Virus record (IMG/VR): IMGVR_UViG_3300009593_000069
Span: 1 to 32,338 of that record
DNA length: 32,338 bases
Direction: 5' to 3' (one strand)
Source of the DNA: a virus
The first letter of the stretch is position 1. Each line of letters begins with the position of its first letter. Made by a program: the position numbers and the translations under genes. Of this stretch, positions 16,140 to 23,831 are shown one piece after another. The notes under the pieces were generated by a model. The model searched no databases. It saw only the letters and a list, made by a program, of their open reading frames with translations, and had not been told where the DNA came from.

Positions 16140-17480
16140 ATGTTTCAAACTGAAAATTTACAAGAAAAATGGCAGCCCGTTCTTGAGCATCCTGATCTAG
16201 GTGAGATCAAAGATACTTACAGAAAAGCTGTTACCACAGTTGTATTAGAGAACCAAGAAAAAGCGATGAAAGAGGACAACCTAATGGAAGCTGCACCTGC
16301 TAACAATGTATCCGGCGGAAACATTGGTGGTGGCGTAAATGCTGGTTGGGATCCGATTATCATATCGCTTGTTCGTAGGGCTCTACCTAATATGATTGCT
16401 TACGATATCTGTGGCGTACAACCGATGACAGGTCCAACTGGACTTATCTTCGCTATGCGTTCTAGGTACACATCTCAAGCTGGTGGAGAGGCTTTATTCA
16501 ATGAAGCTGACACCGACCACGCTGCGAATGACGCTGCTGGTGACCTGGTAACTCCAGGAACTGGTTACGCTGCAACTAACCCTGCTGCTCTTAACGACAG
16601 CCCATCTGCTGGTACTTATTCTACTGGTGTTGGTATGACTACAGCTCAAGCTGAGGCATTAGGTGACGCTGCTGCAAACGCATTTGCTGAAATGGCATTC
16701 TCAATAGATAAAGTTACCGTGACTGCAAAATCTCGTGCTCTTAAAGCTGAGTACACTATGGAACTTGCTCAAGACTTAAAAGCAATCCATGGTTTAGACG
16801 CAGAAACAGAACTTGCTAACATTTTATCTACTGAAATTCTTGCAGAGATCAACCGTGAAGTTGTTAGAACTATTTACTTAGTTGCTAATAAAGGTGCGGA
16901 AGTTAATACGACTACTGCTGGTATCTTTGACTTAGATACTGACTCAAATGGTCGTTGGTCTGTTGAGAAATTCAAAGGTTTAATGTTCCAACTGGAAAGA
17001 GATGCTAACGCTATCGGTCAAAAAACTCGTAGAGGAAAAGGTAATATCATCATTACAAGTGCTGATGTTGCTTCTGCTCTTCAAATGGCTGGTATCTTAG
17101 ATTACGCTCCGGCACTTGACAGCTCATTAGCTGTTGATGATACTGCAAATACTTTTGCTGGTGTCCTTAACGGAAGATTCAAAGTTTATGTTGATCCATA
17201 TGCTGCGAATGTTGCTGCTAGTCAGTACTATGTTGTTGGTTATAAAGGTACTTCACCTTATGACGCTGGATTATTCTACTGTCCATATGTTCCACTACAA
17301 ATGGTGAGAGCAGTTGGTCAAGATACTTTCCAACCAAAAATCGGGTTCAAGACTAGATACGGAATGGTTCAAAACCCTTTTGCTAACTCATCTGCTGATG
17401 GTAGTATTGATGTAACCGCTCCTGCGGCTGCAAACCAAAACTTCTATTATAGGAGAGTTAAGGTTACTAACTTGATGTAA
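16140..17480 (+). CDS. 23: Major capsid protein gp23
   Basis: A 446-residue protein (T4 gp23 is 521 before cutting), HK97-fold shell protein. Typical blocks include GWDPIIISLVRRALPNMIAYDICGVQPM, split here as GWDPIIISLVRRALP and IAYDICGVQPMTGPTGLIFAMRSRY in two consecutive parts, and the C-terminal FYYRRVKV. The prohead protease site is most likely LME-A after E50, shortly before the Gly-rich NNVSGGNIGGG. A strong AAGGAGAG ribosome-binding site precedes it, but there is no separate late-promoter box in the 32-nt gap, so it probably shares the gp22 transcript. A strong terminator follows. Confidence 0.96.
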   Translation: MFQTENLQEKWQPVLEHPDLGEIKDTYRKAVTTVVLENQEKAMKEDNLMEAAPANNVSGGNIGGGVNAGWDPIIISLVRRALPNMIAYDICGVQPMTGPTGLIFAMRSRYTSQAGGEALFNEADTDHAANDAAGDLVTPGTGYAATNPAALNDSPSAGTYSTGVGMTTAQAEALGDAAANAFAEMAFSIDKVTVTAKSRALKAEYTMELAQDLKAIHGLDAETELANILSTEILAEINREVVRTIYLVANKGAEVNTTTAGIFDLDTDSNGRWSVEKFKGLMFQLERDANAIGQKTRRGKGNIIITSADVASALQMAGILDYAPALDSSLAVDDTANTFAGVLNGRFKVYVDPYAANVAASQYYVVGYKGTSPYDAGLFYCPYVPLQMVRAVGQDTFQPKIGFKTRYGMVQNPFANSSADGSIDVTAPAAANQNFYYRRVKVTNLM

Positions 17481-17507
17481 TCTCGTTAGTTGCTCTAGCA
17501 ACAGAAT

Positions 17508-17540
17508 AAAGAGGGGGGTCTTTTGATCCCCCTTTTTTTT
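17508..17540 (+). terminator. Rho-independent terminator after gp23
   Basis: AAAGAGGGGGG at 17508-17518, a short loop region (TCTTTTGAT), then CCCCC at 17528-17532 and eight T at 17533-17540. The GC core plus A-T and G-U pairs gives a stem of about ten pairs followed by a U tract. It is by far the strongest terminator in the window and ends the gp22-gp23 unit. Confidence 0.93.
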
Positions 17541-17545
17541 ACGGA

Positions 17546-17553
17546 TATAAATA
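17546..17553 (+). promoter_or_regulatory. Late promoter (TATAAATA) at the diiron gene start
   Basis: TATAAATA five bases after the terminator T run, followed by ATAGT and the ATG at 17559. A T4-type start site would fall on or next to the ATG, leaving essentially no leader. No Shine-Dalgarno sequence lies between terminator and ATG, in contrast to most structural genes here. Confidence 0.65.
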
Positions 17554-17558
17554 ATAGT

Positions 17559-18746
17559 ATGAACATTAAAGAAAATTTATTTTTACTTATAGTCCTATCA
17601 AAGAATGCTGTCTTTAAATCTCGTAGATGGTATCAAAGTCTTAGAAGTGGCAAGAATAGACTTACAAAAGATTCTGCATACAATGCCACACACCCTAGAC
17701 ATTTTACCCCAATGATGGAAGAAGAAAGATATGGTACTCGTACAAATATCTTTGATAAGATTATAAGTCAAACGCATAAACATTTCTGGGATCCTAATGA
17801 TACAAAGTATATAAGTTTTGACAAAGATTTTGATATGGAAAAACAGTATCTAGTAGACCCTAGAGTGTTTTGTTTAGAATTACAAGTACCTACTATTGCA
17901 GAAAGACTTACAGAAAAACAAAAGATAAAACTTGCAAATGAATCTTTTGGTTGGGTGTTATCTCAAATACTACACGGTGAGCAAGGTGCATTATCTTTAA
18001 GTGCTAGTTTATGCCACATACTTAAAGATCCAGGTGCTCAAGAGTATGCAGCTAATCAAACAAGGGAAGAAGCTCGCCATGTGGCAGCATTTACTAAGTA
18101 CATTGAAAAACGCTGGGGTAAACCATATAAAGTTGGAGATACTTTAGGTAGAGTTTTAGATGATATTGTTTCAAGTGATGAAGTGTATAAAAAGATTGTA
18201 GGTATGCAACTATTAATAGAAGGTTTAGCTATGGGTGCATTTTCTATGGCACATAAAGATACTAACGATCCCCTATTAGAAGATTTATTACAGTTAGTTA
18301 TGTCGGATGAGGCCTTTCATCATAAGTTTGGAAAGATATGGGCAGATAGAACCATTCCACAACTAAATAGTAGTGAGAGAAAAGAAGTAGAAGATTGGTC
18401 TGAAAGACTATTTTTAGAATTAGTATTTAATCTCGCAAACCCTAGAGAGAAAAAAGATATCTTTGCTTCTGTTGGTCTAGATTGGGAATGGGTATTAGAA
18501 GAATCCAAAAGACATTTTGATATGTATGAAGTTATAAGAACTGAAATGAAACAAACTAATAACATCTTTAGAGTATTAGTTAAAACATTATTAAACGCTC
18601 AGATCATAACTAGACGAACTCGAAAAACTTATGGGCAATTTGTTGATATGATAGAATTAAGAAATGAAGGTGAAGAGTTTAAAGAGGCAGACGAGATTGC
18701 TCAAAAAGGTATAAATAAATTAGAGAAGATTAATAAGGCAGCATAA
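17559..18746 (+). CDS. Ferritin-like diiron carboxylate protein
   Basis: A 395-residue protein starting at ATG 17559. The frame can be extended to a TTG at 17523, but that codon lies inside the terminator. It carries the full diiron ligand pattern on a helical bundle: E141, E171-X2-H174 (REEARH), E221, and E251-X2-H254 (DEAFHH). This set is shared by ribonucleotide reductase R2, fatty-acid desaturase-like and N-oxygenase-like proteins. No large reductase subunit is seen in the window, and I cannot tell which reaction it performs. The gene lies between the gp23 terminator and a tail gene, so it may be a late product or even a virion component. The C-terminus overlaps the next gene by one base. 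Confidence 0.8.
   Translation: MNIKENLFLLIVLSKNAVFKSRRWYQSLRSGKNRLTKDSAYNATHPRHFTPMMEEERYGTRTNIFDKIISQTHKHFWDPNDTKYISFDKDFDMEKQYLVDPRVFCLELQVPTIAERLTEKQKIKLANESFGWVLSQILHGEQGALSLSASLCHILKDPGAQEYAANQTREEARHVAAFTKYIEKRWGKPYKVGDTLGRVLDDIVSSDEVYKKIVGMQLLIEGLAMGAFSMAHKDTNDPLLEDLLQLVMSDEAFHHKFGKIWADRTIPQLNSSERKEVEDWSERLFLELVFNLANPREKKDIFASVGLDWEWVLEESKRHFDMYEVIRTEMKQTNNIFRVLVKTLLNAQIITRRTRKTYGQFVDMIELRNEGEEFKEADEIAQKGINKLEKINKAA
18710..18717 (+). promoter_or_regulatory. Late promoter (TATAAATA) for the gp3-like gene
   Basis: TATAAATA inside the last codons of the diiron gene, 28 nt before the ATG at 18746. The spacing to the start is similar to that at gp20. Being within coding sequence, it is weaker evidence than the intergenic boxes. 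Confidence 0.5.
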
Positions 18747-19333
18747 TGGCAGTAGAAACAACAAGCTTTAGCAGACAACCAACTAAACTAGACTATTCAG
18801 CACAAACTCAGTTTAAGTTTATGATAAACTATTTACCCTTGACAGAATACTTTTGTCAAACTGTTAATGTTCCAGGACTTTCATTAGGTACTGCAACTGT
18901 GCCTTCTTCAATGTACGATTATCCAATCCCTGGAGATAAAATAACTTTTGACCCTTTGAACTTGTCATTTTTAGTGGATGAAAATTTAAATAATTTTAAT
19001 GAATTACATACATGGATATCACGCTTAGGATTTGCAGAATCCCACGATGAATTTGCAAACCTATTGGCGTCTGGTAATCCTGCACAGGTCAAACCCTCCA
19101 CTACTGAACGGGTTACTGCTCCTGTACCTGATACAGGTATATATTCAGACGCCACGATTACTATATTGAATAGTAAGAATATACCAAAAACTGAAATAAG
19201 ATTTAAAAATGTTTATCCAACTAGCATATCCAGTTTGGAATATAGTGTTGGTGGAACAGATGTAGATTACATAACTTGTAATGCAAGTTTTAACTATTTA
19301 GGATATACAATAAATCAAATAAGTACAACATAA
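18746..19333 (+). CDS. Second tail-tube-fold protein, probable gp3-like tail completion protein
   Basis: A 195-residue protein with the general design of the tube family: an N-terminal strand (TQFKFMINYLPLTEYFCQ), NVPGLSLG, PGDKITFDPLNLSFLVDE, an amphipathic helix (NNFNELHTWISRLGF) and C-terminal strands ending ITCNASFNYLGYTI. It is too diverged from gp19 at 10755 to be a recent duplicate. In marine T4-like phages the gene between gp23 and uvsY is usually annotated gp3 (tail completion and sheath stabiliser), which fits this place. A baseplate tube initiator of gp54 or gp48 type is the alternative. It is the last structural gene in the window; the promoter class changes right after it. Confidence 0.72.
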   Translation: MAVETTSFSRQPTKLDYSAQTQFKFMINYLPLTEYFCQTVNVPGLSLGTATVPSSMYDYPIPGDKITFDPLNLSFLVDENLNNFNELHTWISRLGFAESHDEFANLLASGNPAQVKPSTTERVTAPVPDTGIYSDATITILNSKNIPKTEIRFKNVYPTSISSLEYSVGGTDVDYITCNASFNYLGYTINQISTT

Positions 19334-19336
19334 TAC

Positions 19337-19365
19337 TTGACTTTCCACCGTAAAGGTGTTATAAT
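19337..19365 (+). promoter_or_regulatory. Sigma70 promoter for guaC and the uvsY-uvsW operon
   Basis: TTGACT at 19337-19342, exactly 17 nt, then TATAAT at 19360-19365. The expected start at 7 nt past the -10 is 19372, the A of the guaC ATG, so the transcript would be leaderless. A CACC-GTAAA-GGTG inverted repeat at 19346-19358 fills the spacer. Confidence 0.88.
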
Positions 19366-19371
19366 AATGAT

Positions 19372-20418
19372 ATGAGAATTGAGCAAGACCTTAAATTAAA
19401 CTTTGAAGATGTTTTATTAAAACCAAAGCGATCTACTTTATCATCACGCCGTGATGTGGATATGGAACGAGATTTCGTATTCAGAAACTCCCAAAGAAAA
19501 TTCAAATGTGTACCAATAGTTGCGTCTAATATGGACGGTGTTGGCACATTTTCTATGGCAAAAGTCTTACAAGACTATAAGATGATTACTGCTATAACTA
19601 AAGATACCACAATAGAACAATGGAGAGAAGCTGCAGGTACAGGACTTAGATTACAAAATGTTTCTGTATGTACAGGTACTAATAGAATATGGGATGAGGA
19701 TGCACCTGATTATGCCACTATGGTACAGGTGTTAAATTCTTTTCCTGATATTAAAATGATTACAATAGATGTTGCAAATGCTTATCATCAAAATTTTGTA
19801 GATTTTGTTAAACTTGTTAGGGAAGAATACCCAGAAAAGATTATTACTGCAGGTAATGTGGTCACAGCAGAAATGACTGAAGAATTATTAATTGCAGGTG
19901 CTGATATTATTAAGATAGGTATAGGACCAGGGTCAGTTTGTACTACTAGAACTATGACTGGTGTAGGTGTTCCTCAACTTTCAGCAATAATGGAATGCTC
20001 AGACGCCGCAAACGGTGTTGGTGGTCATATTATGGCTGATGGTGGTTGTACTACTCCAGGAGATATTTCAAAGGCACTTGGTGGAGGAGCTCACTTAGTT
20101 ATGATAGGAGGAATGCTCGCTGGTCATAATGAATCTGAAATACAAATGGAAGAGGGTAGGAGAGAATTTTATGGTATGAGTTCCGATAGAGCTAGAGATG
20201 TACACGGTAAAAGAAAAGATGGTTATAGAGGTAATGAGGGTAAAGTAATTCAGTTGCCTGATAGAGGACCAGTTAGTGAAACAGTAGAAGATATTTTAGG
20301 TGGTGTGAGATCAACTTGTACTTATGTTGGTGCAAGACGACTAAAAGATTTGGCAAAATGTGCTTGTTTTGTCAGGACAAACAATGTAATTAACAGAATA
20401 TATGATAGGTACGAATGA
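19372..20418 (+). CDS. guaC: GMP reductase
   Basis: A 348-residue protein aligning end to end with E. coli GuaC (347). It reduces GMP to IMP and ammonia with NADPH. Matches include MRIEQDLKLNFEDVLLKPKRS (given here in short: the first 20 residues are nearly the E. coli start), ASNMDGVGTFSMA, AGNVVTAEM, GIGPGSVCTTR with catalytic C190, DGGCTTPGD, GGMLAGH and GGVRSTCTYVGA. The GMP-reductase form, with no CBS domain insert, is clear, so it is not IMP dehydrogenase. It starts a sigma70-type operon and overlaps uvsY by ATGA. It could move guanine nucleotides from degraded host nucleic acids to the adenine branch, useful for an AT-rich genome (inference). Confidence 0.93.
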   Translation: MRIEQDLKLNFEDVLLKPKRSTLSSRRDVDMERDFVFRNSQRKFKCVPIVASNMDGVGTFSMAKVLQDYKMITAITKDTTIEQWREAAGTGLRLQNVSVCTGTNRIWDEDAPDYATMVQVLNSFPDIKMITIDVANAYHQNFVDFVKLVREEYPEKIITAGNVVTAEMTEELLIAGADIIKIGIGPGSVCTTRTMTGVGVPQLSAIMECSDAANGVGGHIMADGGCTTPGDISKALGGGAHLVMIGGMLAGHNESEIQMEEGRREFYGMSSDRARDVHGKRKDGYRGNEGKVIQLPDRGPVSETVEDILGGVRSTCTYVGARRLKDLAKCACFVRTNNVINRIYDRYE

Positions 20419-20843
20419 CTTTAGACGAAATACAGGCTCAAGCCGATAAAGATTTGGTTATTGATGATACAGAATTAGATACTGAATCCTTAAAAACTCC
20501 AATACTACATAACAAATACTTACAACTTTTTAATAAGTTTAATTTACTATTGAAGAAATCTCAATGGGAAGAAAGAACTGTACAAAGAGAAAAGTGGGAG
20601 TACTATACAGGTAAATCTGATCCTGCTGTATATAAGGATAAACCTTTTGATTTAAAAGTTTTAAAAAATGATGTTCATATTTATATAAATGCTGATGAAG
20701 ATATACAAAAGATACAAGCAAAGGTAGTATATCAAGAGGCAATAGTTAATTATTTAGAACAGGTTTTAAGAATATTAAATAATAGATCCTTCACTATTAA
20801 AAATGCAATAGAGTGGAGACGATTTACGAGTGGTGCGATATGA
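20415..20843 (+). CDS. uvsY: Recombination mediator UvsY
   Basis: A 142-residue protein (T4 UvsY is 137). It loads the UvsX recombinase onto single-stranded DNA coated with gp32. Recognised from the TPILHNKYLQLFNKF segment, the motif QREKWEYYTGKSDP, the basic-aromatic DKPFDLKVLKNDVHIYI and the C-terminal helix RSFTIKNAIEWRRF, all typical of the family, and from its place before uvsW. Overlaps ATGA with both neighbours, so it is translated as part of the guaC operon. UvsX itself is not in this window. Confidence 0.88.
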   Translation: MTLDEIQAQADKDLVIDDTELDTESLKTPILHNKYLQLFNKFNLLLKKSQWEERTVQREKWEYYTGKSDPAVYKDKPFDLKVLKNDVHIYINADEDIQKIQAKVVYQEAIVNYLEQVLRILNNRSFTIKNAIEWRRFTSGAI

Positions 20844-21238
20844 TTGAACATAAACATATAATAGTTAGAGCATTAGTTAATAGACCATTAAAAGATACAG
20901 ATGAAACCAAACTTTGGTGGAATGATTTAGTTAAAGAAATAGGTATGGTTAAATTAGACTTACCTGAAAATCCCATTTGTGGTTATGTAGATACACCTGG
21001 AAACAAAGGTGTAACCATTGTGGGTATAATAGAAACTTCTCATATAGCTATGCATATATGGGATGAGCAAACTCCAGCTTTAGTTCAATTAGATGTATAT
21101 ACTTGCTCTTCGCTTCCTCAAGATAAAGTCCATCAGATGTTAGATGTTATGGATCCCATACAAGTAGATTGGGAAACATATGATAGAGAACATTCGTTGG
21201 AAAGAATTGATAACGGAGCAAGAAACTATGGTCCTTGA
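20840..21238 (+). CDS. speD: SpeD-like S-adenosylmethionine decarboxylase family protein
   Basis: A 132-residue product starting at ATG 20840 (ATGA overlap with uvsY); a GTG at 20813 is the only earlier option. It has the prokaryotic SpeD core: S67-H68 followed by H72 (TSHIAMHIWDE) and D85-VYT-C89. In SpeD the Ser becomes the pyruvoyl cofactor after self-cleavage of a Glu-Ser bond; His and Cys help catalysis. Here the residue before S67 is Thr (E65-T66-S67), not Glu, so processing should be tested. Overlap with the next gene is 11 nt. Likely role: AdoMet decarboxylation for polyamine synthesis, or a changed substrate. Confidence 0.75.
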   Translation: MIEHKHIIVRALVNRPLKDTDETKLWWNDLVKEIGMVKLDLPENPICGYVDTPGNKGVTIVGIIETSHIAMHIWDEQTPALVQLDVYTCSSLPQDKVHQMLDVMDPIQVDWETYDREHSLERIDNGARNYGP

Positions 21239-21827
21239 ACACCAGAGAATATTCCCAACACACATTTATATAGACCAAGAGTGTAATTTTGGTTTAAGAG
21301 ATATCAAGAAGTGGATATTAGACCATTACGAGGAGAACGCTGTTGAATGGCAAAGTGAACCTAACTTGTATGAGGTGGAAGAGTTTAAACCTTTAGTTGA
21401 TAAAATCAACAATAATGTAATTGAAATATTTAAAGACTTTAAGTTAAATACTGATAAGTTTGAAATTACTAATATGTGGGCAAATGTTAGTAAAGTAGGT
21501 GAAGGTCATAGACCTCATACACATTCTAATAATTTTTTAAGTGGTATCTTTTATGTATCCGCAGACTTAGACGATCATAACGGAATTACTTTTACAGACC
21601 CTAGACCTCAGTCTTGGGTGATTAACCCTCAAAGAGAAATGACAGTAGATACAGCTTCAATTCTTACATATAAAGCTAGAACAGGAACTATGTATATCTT
21701 TCCTGCTTGGCTTCAACACTATGTTGATATTAATAAATCAGCAACAAATAGAATAGGTATCTCTTTTAATATTATGTTGAAAGGATTAGTTGGTAATAAA
21801 AATGACTTACAATCAGCCACTTTCTAA
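21228..21827 (+). CDS. 2-oxoglutarate/Fe(II) oxygenase, TIGR02466-type
   Basis: A 199-residue protein from ATG 21228. An upstream ATG at 21180 would add 16 residues, but the GGAG at 21215-21218 suits 21228. The signature RPHTHSNNFLSGIFYV holds H97/H99, followed by TDPRP; the distal iron ligand is H164 in FPAWLQHYV and R175 in NRIGISFN should bind 2-oxoglutarate. These features place it in the putative 2OG-Fe(II) oxygenase group common in marine viruses. The substrate is unknown. It is the first of four such genes in this operon and overlaps the following one by 26 nt. Confidence 0.8.
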   Translation: MVLEHQRIFPTHIYIDQECNFGLRDIKKWILDHYEENAVEWQSEPNLYEVEEFKPLVDKINNNVIEIFKDFKLNTDKFEITNMWANVSKVGEGHRPHTHSNNFLSGIFYVSADLDDHNGITFTDPRPQSWVINPQREMTVDTASILTYKARTGTMYIFPAWLQHYVDINKSATNRIGISFNIMLKGLVGNKNDLQSATF

Positions 21828-22359
21828 TTACATTTATCGCTGTTCTGGTGGGGCTAAAAATGAAACTTTAGATCGAGTAGTATATTATTTTGACAATGAA
21901 GAGGATTGGAAACAATCAACCTTTTCATCTTCTCTTGGTAAGACAGGTACACAAAAAGTTCAAATGGATGAAATGTGGATAGCGCCAAAGACTCGTAGTT
22001 ATGATTACTTTAAATCAATACTTCTTAAAGCTGTTAAAGAGTATCAACAAAAGTTCCCATTTTGTCAAGTACAAACTAATACAGCTTTTAGGATGAATCG
22101 TTATGGTACAGGTGGGTTTATGAAGAACCATGTAGATTCTATTCATCATTCTCACGGACAAAAGTTTGGTTACCCTCATATAACTTCATTACTGTTTTTG
22201 AATTCTAAATTTAAAGGGGGTAATTTTAATCTTTGTGGGGAATCATTTGAAATGGAACAAGGAGAAATCTTAATATTCCCATCAAATTTTATGTTTCCAC
22301 ATTCAGTTGAGAAGGTAACTTCAGGCAAAAGATTTACTCTTATGGGATGGTGGATGTGA
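21802..22359 (+). CDS. 2-oxoglutarate/Fe(II) oxygenase, prolyl-4-hydroxylase-like
   Basis: A 185-residue protein from ATG 21802 (a TTG at 21790 is the only extension). Iron ligands are H110-V-D112 and H167 (FPHSV); R177 in GKRFTLMGWW probably contacts 2-oxoglutarate. The pattern of strands between them (ITSLLFLN, FKGGNFNL, GEILIFPS) fits the jelly-roll of the P4H-like branch. It is a different subfamily from the 21228 protein, since the HxD motif and the C-terminal GWW differ. It overlaps uvsW by 13 nt. Substrate unknown. Confidence 0.82.
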   Translation: MTYNQPLSNYIYRCSGGAKNETLDRVVYYFDNEEDWKQSTFSSSLGKTGTQKVQMDEMWIAPKTRSYDYFKSILLKAVKEYQQKFPFCQVQTNTAFRMNRYGTGGFMKNHVDSIHHSHGQKFGYPHITSLLFLNSKFKGGNFNLCGESFEMEQGEILIFPSNFMFPHSVEKVTSGKRFTLMGWWM

Positions 22360-23831
22360 CCGTAATTGTAGAAAAGAAAAATGATGTCTATTTAACAATA
22401 GACGCTGAACCTAATGTCGCTAGAGAAATGTCTGAATTCTTTACCTTTGAGGTTCCAGGGTTTAAGTTTATGCCAGCATATCGTAATAGAGTGTGGGATG
22501 GCAAGATCAGACTATTCTCTCAAAAAACAAAAGAAATGTATTTGGGATTATTTCCCTATATTAAAGCGTATTGTGAAGAACGAGATATACCTTTAGTATC
22601 AGGTCCTGGTGTGGGGGTTGTTAATAAGTCAGATAGAGATATAGTAGAGAAGTTTTGCAATAATCTAGGTCAGAAATTCGAGGCTAGAGATTATCAGGTT
22701 GACGCTGTACACACAGCTTTGAAATTTAATAGAACATTATTAGTAAGTCCAACTGCAAGTGGTAAGTCTTTTATCATATATGCATTAATAAGATACTATG
22801 AACACTTGCTAAAAGATGAAAAAAGAAACAGAATTCTTATAATAGTACCTACAACTTCACTTGTTGAACAGATGTATGGTGACTTTAAAGACTATGGTTG
22901 GAATGTTAAAAAGTATGTTGATAGAATATATGCAAAGTATGACAAAATGACAACCAAAAAAGTCGTGGTGAGTACTTGGCAAAGTATATATAATATGAAC
23001 GACAATTTTTTTTCCGACTTTGGTGCTGTGTTCGGAGATGAGGCACACTTATTTAAGAGTAAATCATTGACGACCATTATGACTAAACTTGTGGATTGCA
23101 AGTACAGGATAGGTCTGACTGGGACGCTAGATGGTACATTAACGCATAAACTCGTCCTCGAAGGTCTGTTTGGAATAGCAAATAAGGTTACTTCTACTAA
23201 ACAGTTAATGGAAAGAAAACAAGTCGCTAATTTAACTGTAAGATGTTTAATTTTAAAACATACAAAGGAGAATAGTAGATATCTATATGACAAGACTTAT
23301 CAGGAAGAACTTGAATACCTTGTCGGATCACAAAGTAGGAATAATTTCATTACTAATCTTTGTTTACGATCTGACGGTAATATACTTTGCCTTTACCAAT
23401 TAGTAGAGAAACATGGTGAGATTTTATATAATACTATAAAAGAAAAAATTGATGACAACAGAAAGTTATTTTTCGTACATGGTGGAGTGGCTGCTGAAGA
23501 AAGAGAGAGAATTCGTGCAATTACTGAAAAACAGAATGACGCAATTATCATCGCTTCTTACGGAACATTTTCCACAGGTATTAATATTAGGAATTTACAC
23601 AATCTTATATTTGCAAGCCCTTCCAAATCTCGTATAAGGAATTTGCAATCAATAGGTCGTGGGCTTCGTATCGGAGATTCCAAAACCCACGCTACGCTTT
23701 ACGATATATCAGATGATCTTACTCACCGAGAGCGTGAGAACTATACCCTTAAACATTTTCAGGAGAGAATGAAAATATATAATGAAGAACAGTTTGACTA
23801 TGAAATGCATAGTGTGGAGCTAAAATCATAA
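22347..23831 (+). CDS. uvsW: UvsW-type helicase
   Basis: A 494-residue SF2 helicase. The N-terminal cap (FFTFEVPGFKFMPAYRNRVW, then DGKIRLF) is the UvsW-specific DNA-binding region. Walker A is SPTASGKS (134-141), motif II is DEAH (231-234), GLTGTLDG is motif III and QSIGRGLRIGD is motif VI near 430. In T4, UvsW unwinds R-loops and branched intermediates and switches replication to recombination-dependent initiation. The start ATG at 22347 overlaps the upstream oxygenase. The next gene overlaps the stop (TAATG). Confidence 0.93.
   Translation: MVDVTVIVEKKNDVYLTIDAEPNVAREMSEFFTFEVPGFKFMPAYRNRVWDGKIRLFSQKTKEMYLGLFPYIKAYCEERDIPLVSGPGVGVVNKSDRDIVEKFCNNLGQKFEARDYQVDAVHTALKFNRTLLVSPTASGKSFIIYALIRYYEHLLKDEKRNRILIIVPTTSLVEQMYGDFKDYGWNVKKYVDRIYAKYDKMTTKKVVVSTWQSIYNMNDNFFSDFGAVFGDEAHLFKSKSLTTIMTKLVDCKYRIGLTGTLDGTLTHKLVLEGLFGIANKVTSTKQLMERKQVANLTVRCLILKHTKENSRYLYDKTYQEELEYLVGSQSRNNFITNLCLRSDGNILCLYQLVEKHGEILYNTIKEKIDDNRKLFFVHGGVAAEERERIRAITEKQNDAIIIASYGTFSTGINIRNLHNLIFASPSKSRIRNLQSIGRGLRIGDSKTHATLYDISDDLTHRERENYTLKHFQERMKIYNEEQFDYEMHSVELKS

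Noticed and set aside
17523-17558. TTG start extending the diiron protein by 12 residues
   Set aside because: The extension would be encoded by the terminator's loop, C run and T run; ATG at 17559 follows a promoter box.
18839-18861. TTGACA with inverted TGTCAA nearby, resembling a promoter or operator
   Set aside because: Inside the gp3-like coding sequence; no -10 at the right distance and no gene start follows.
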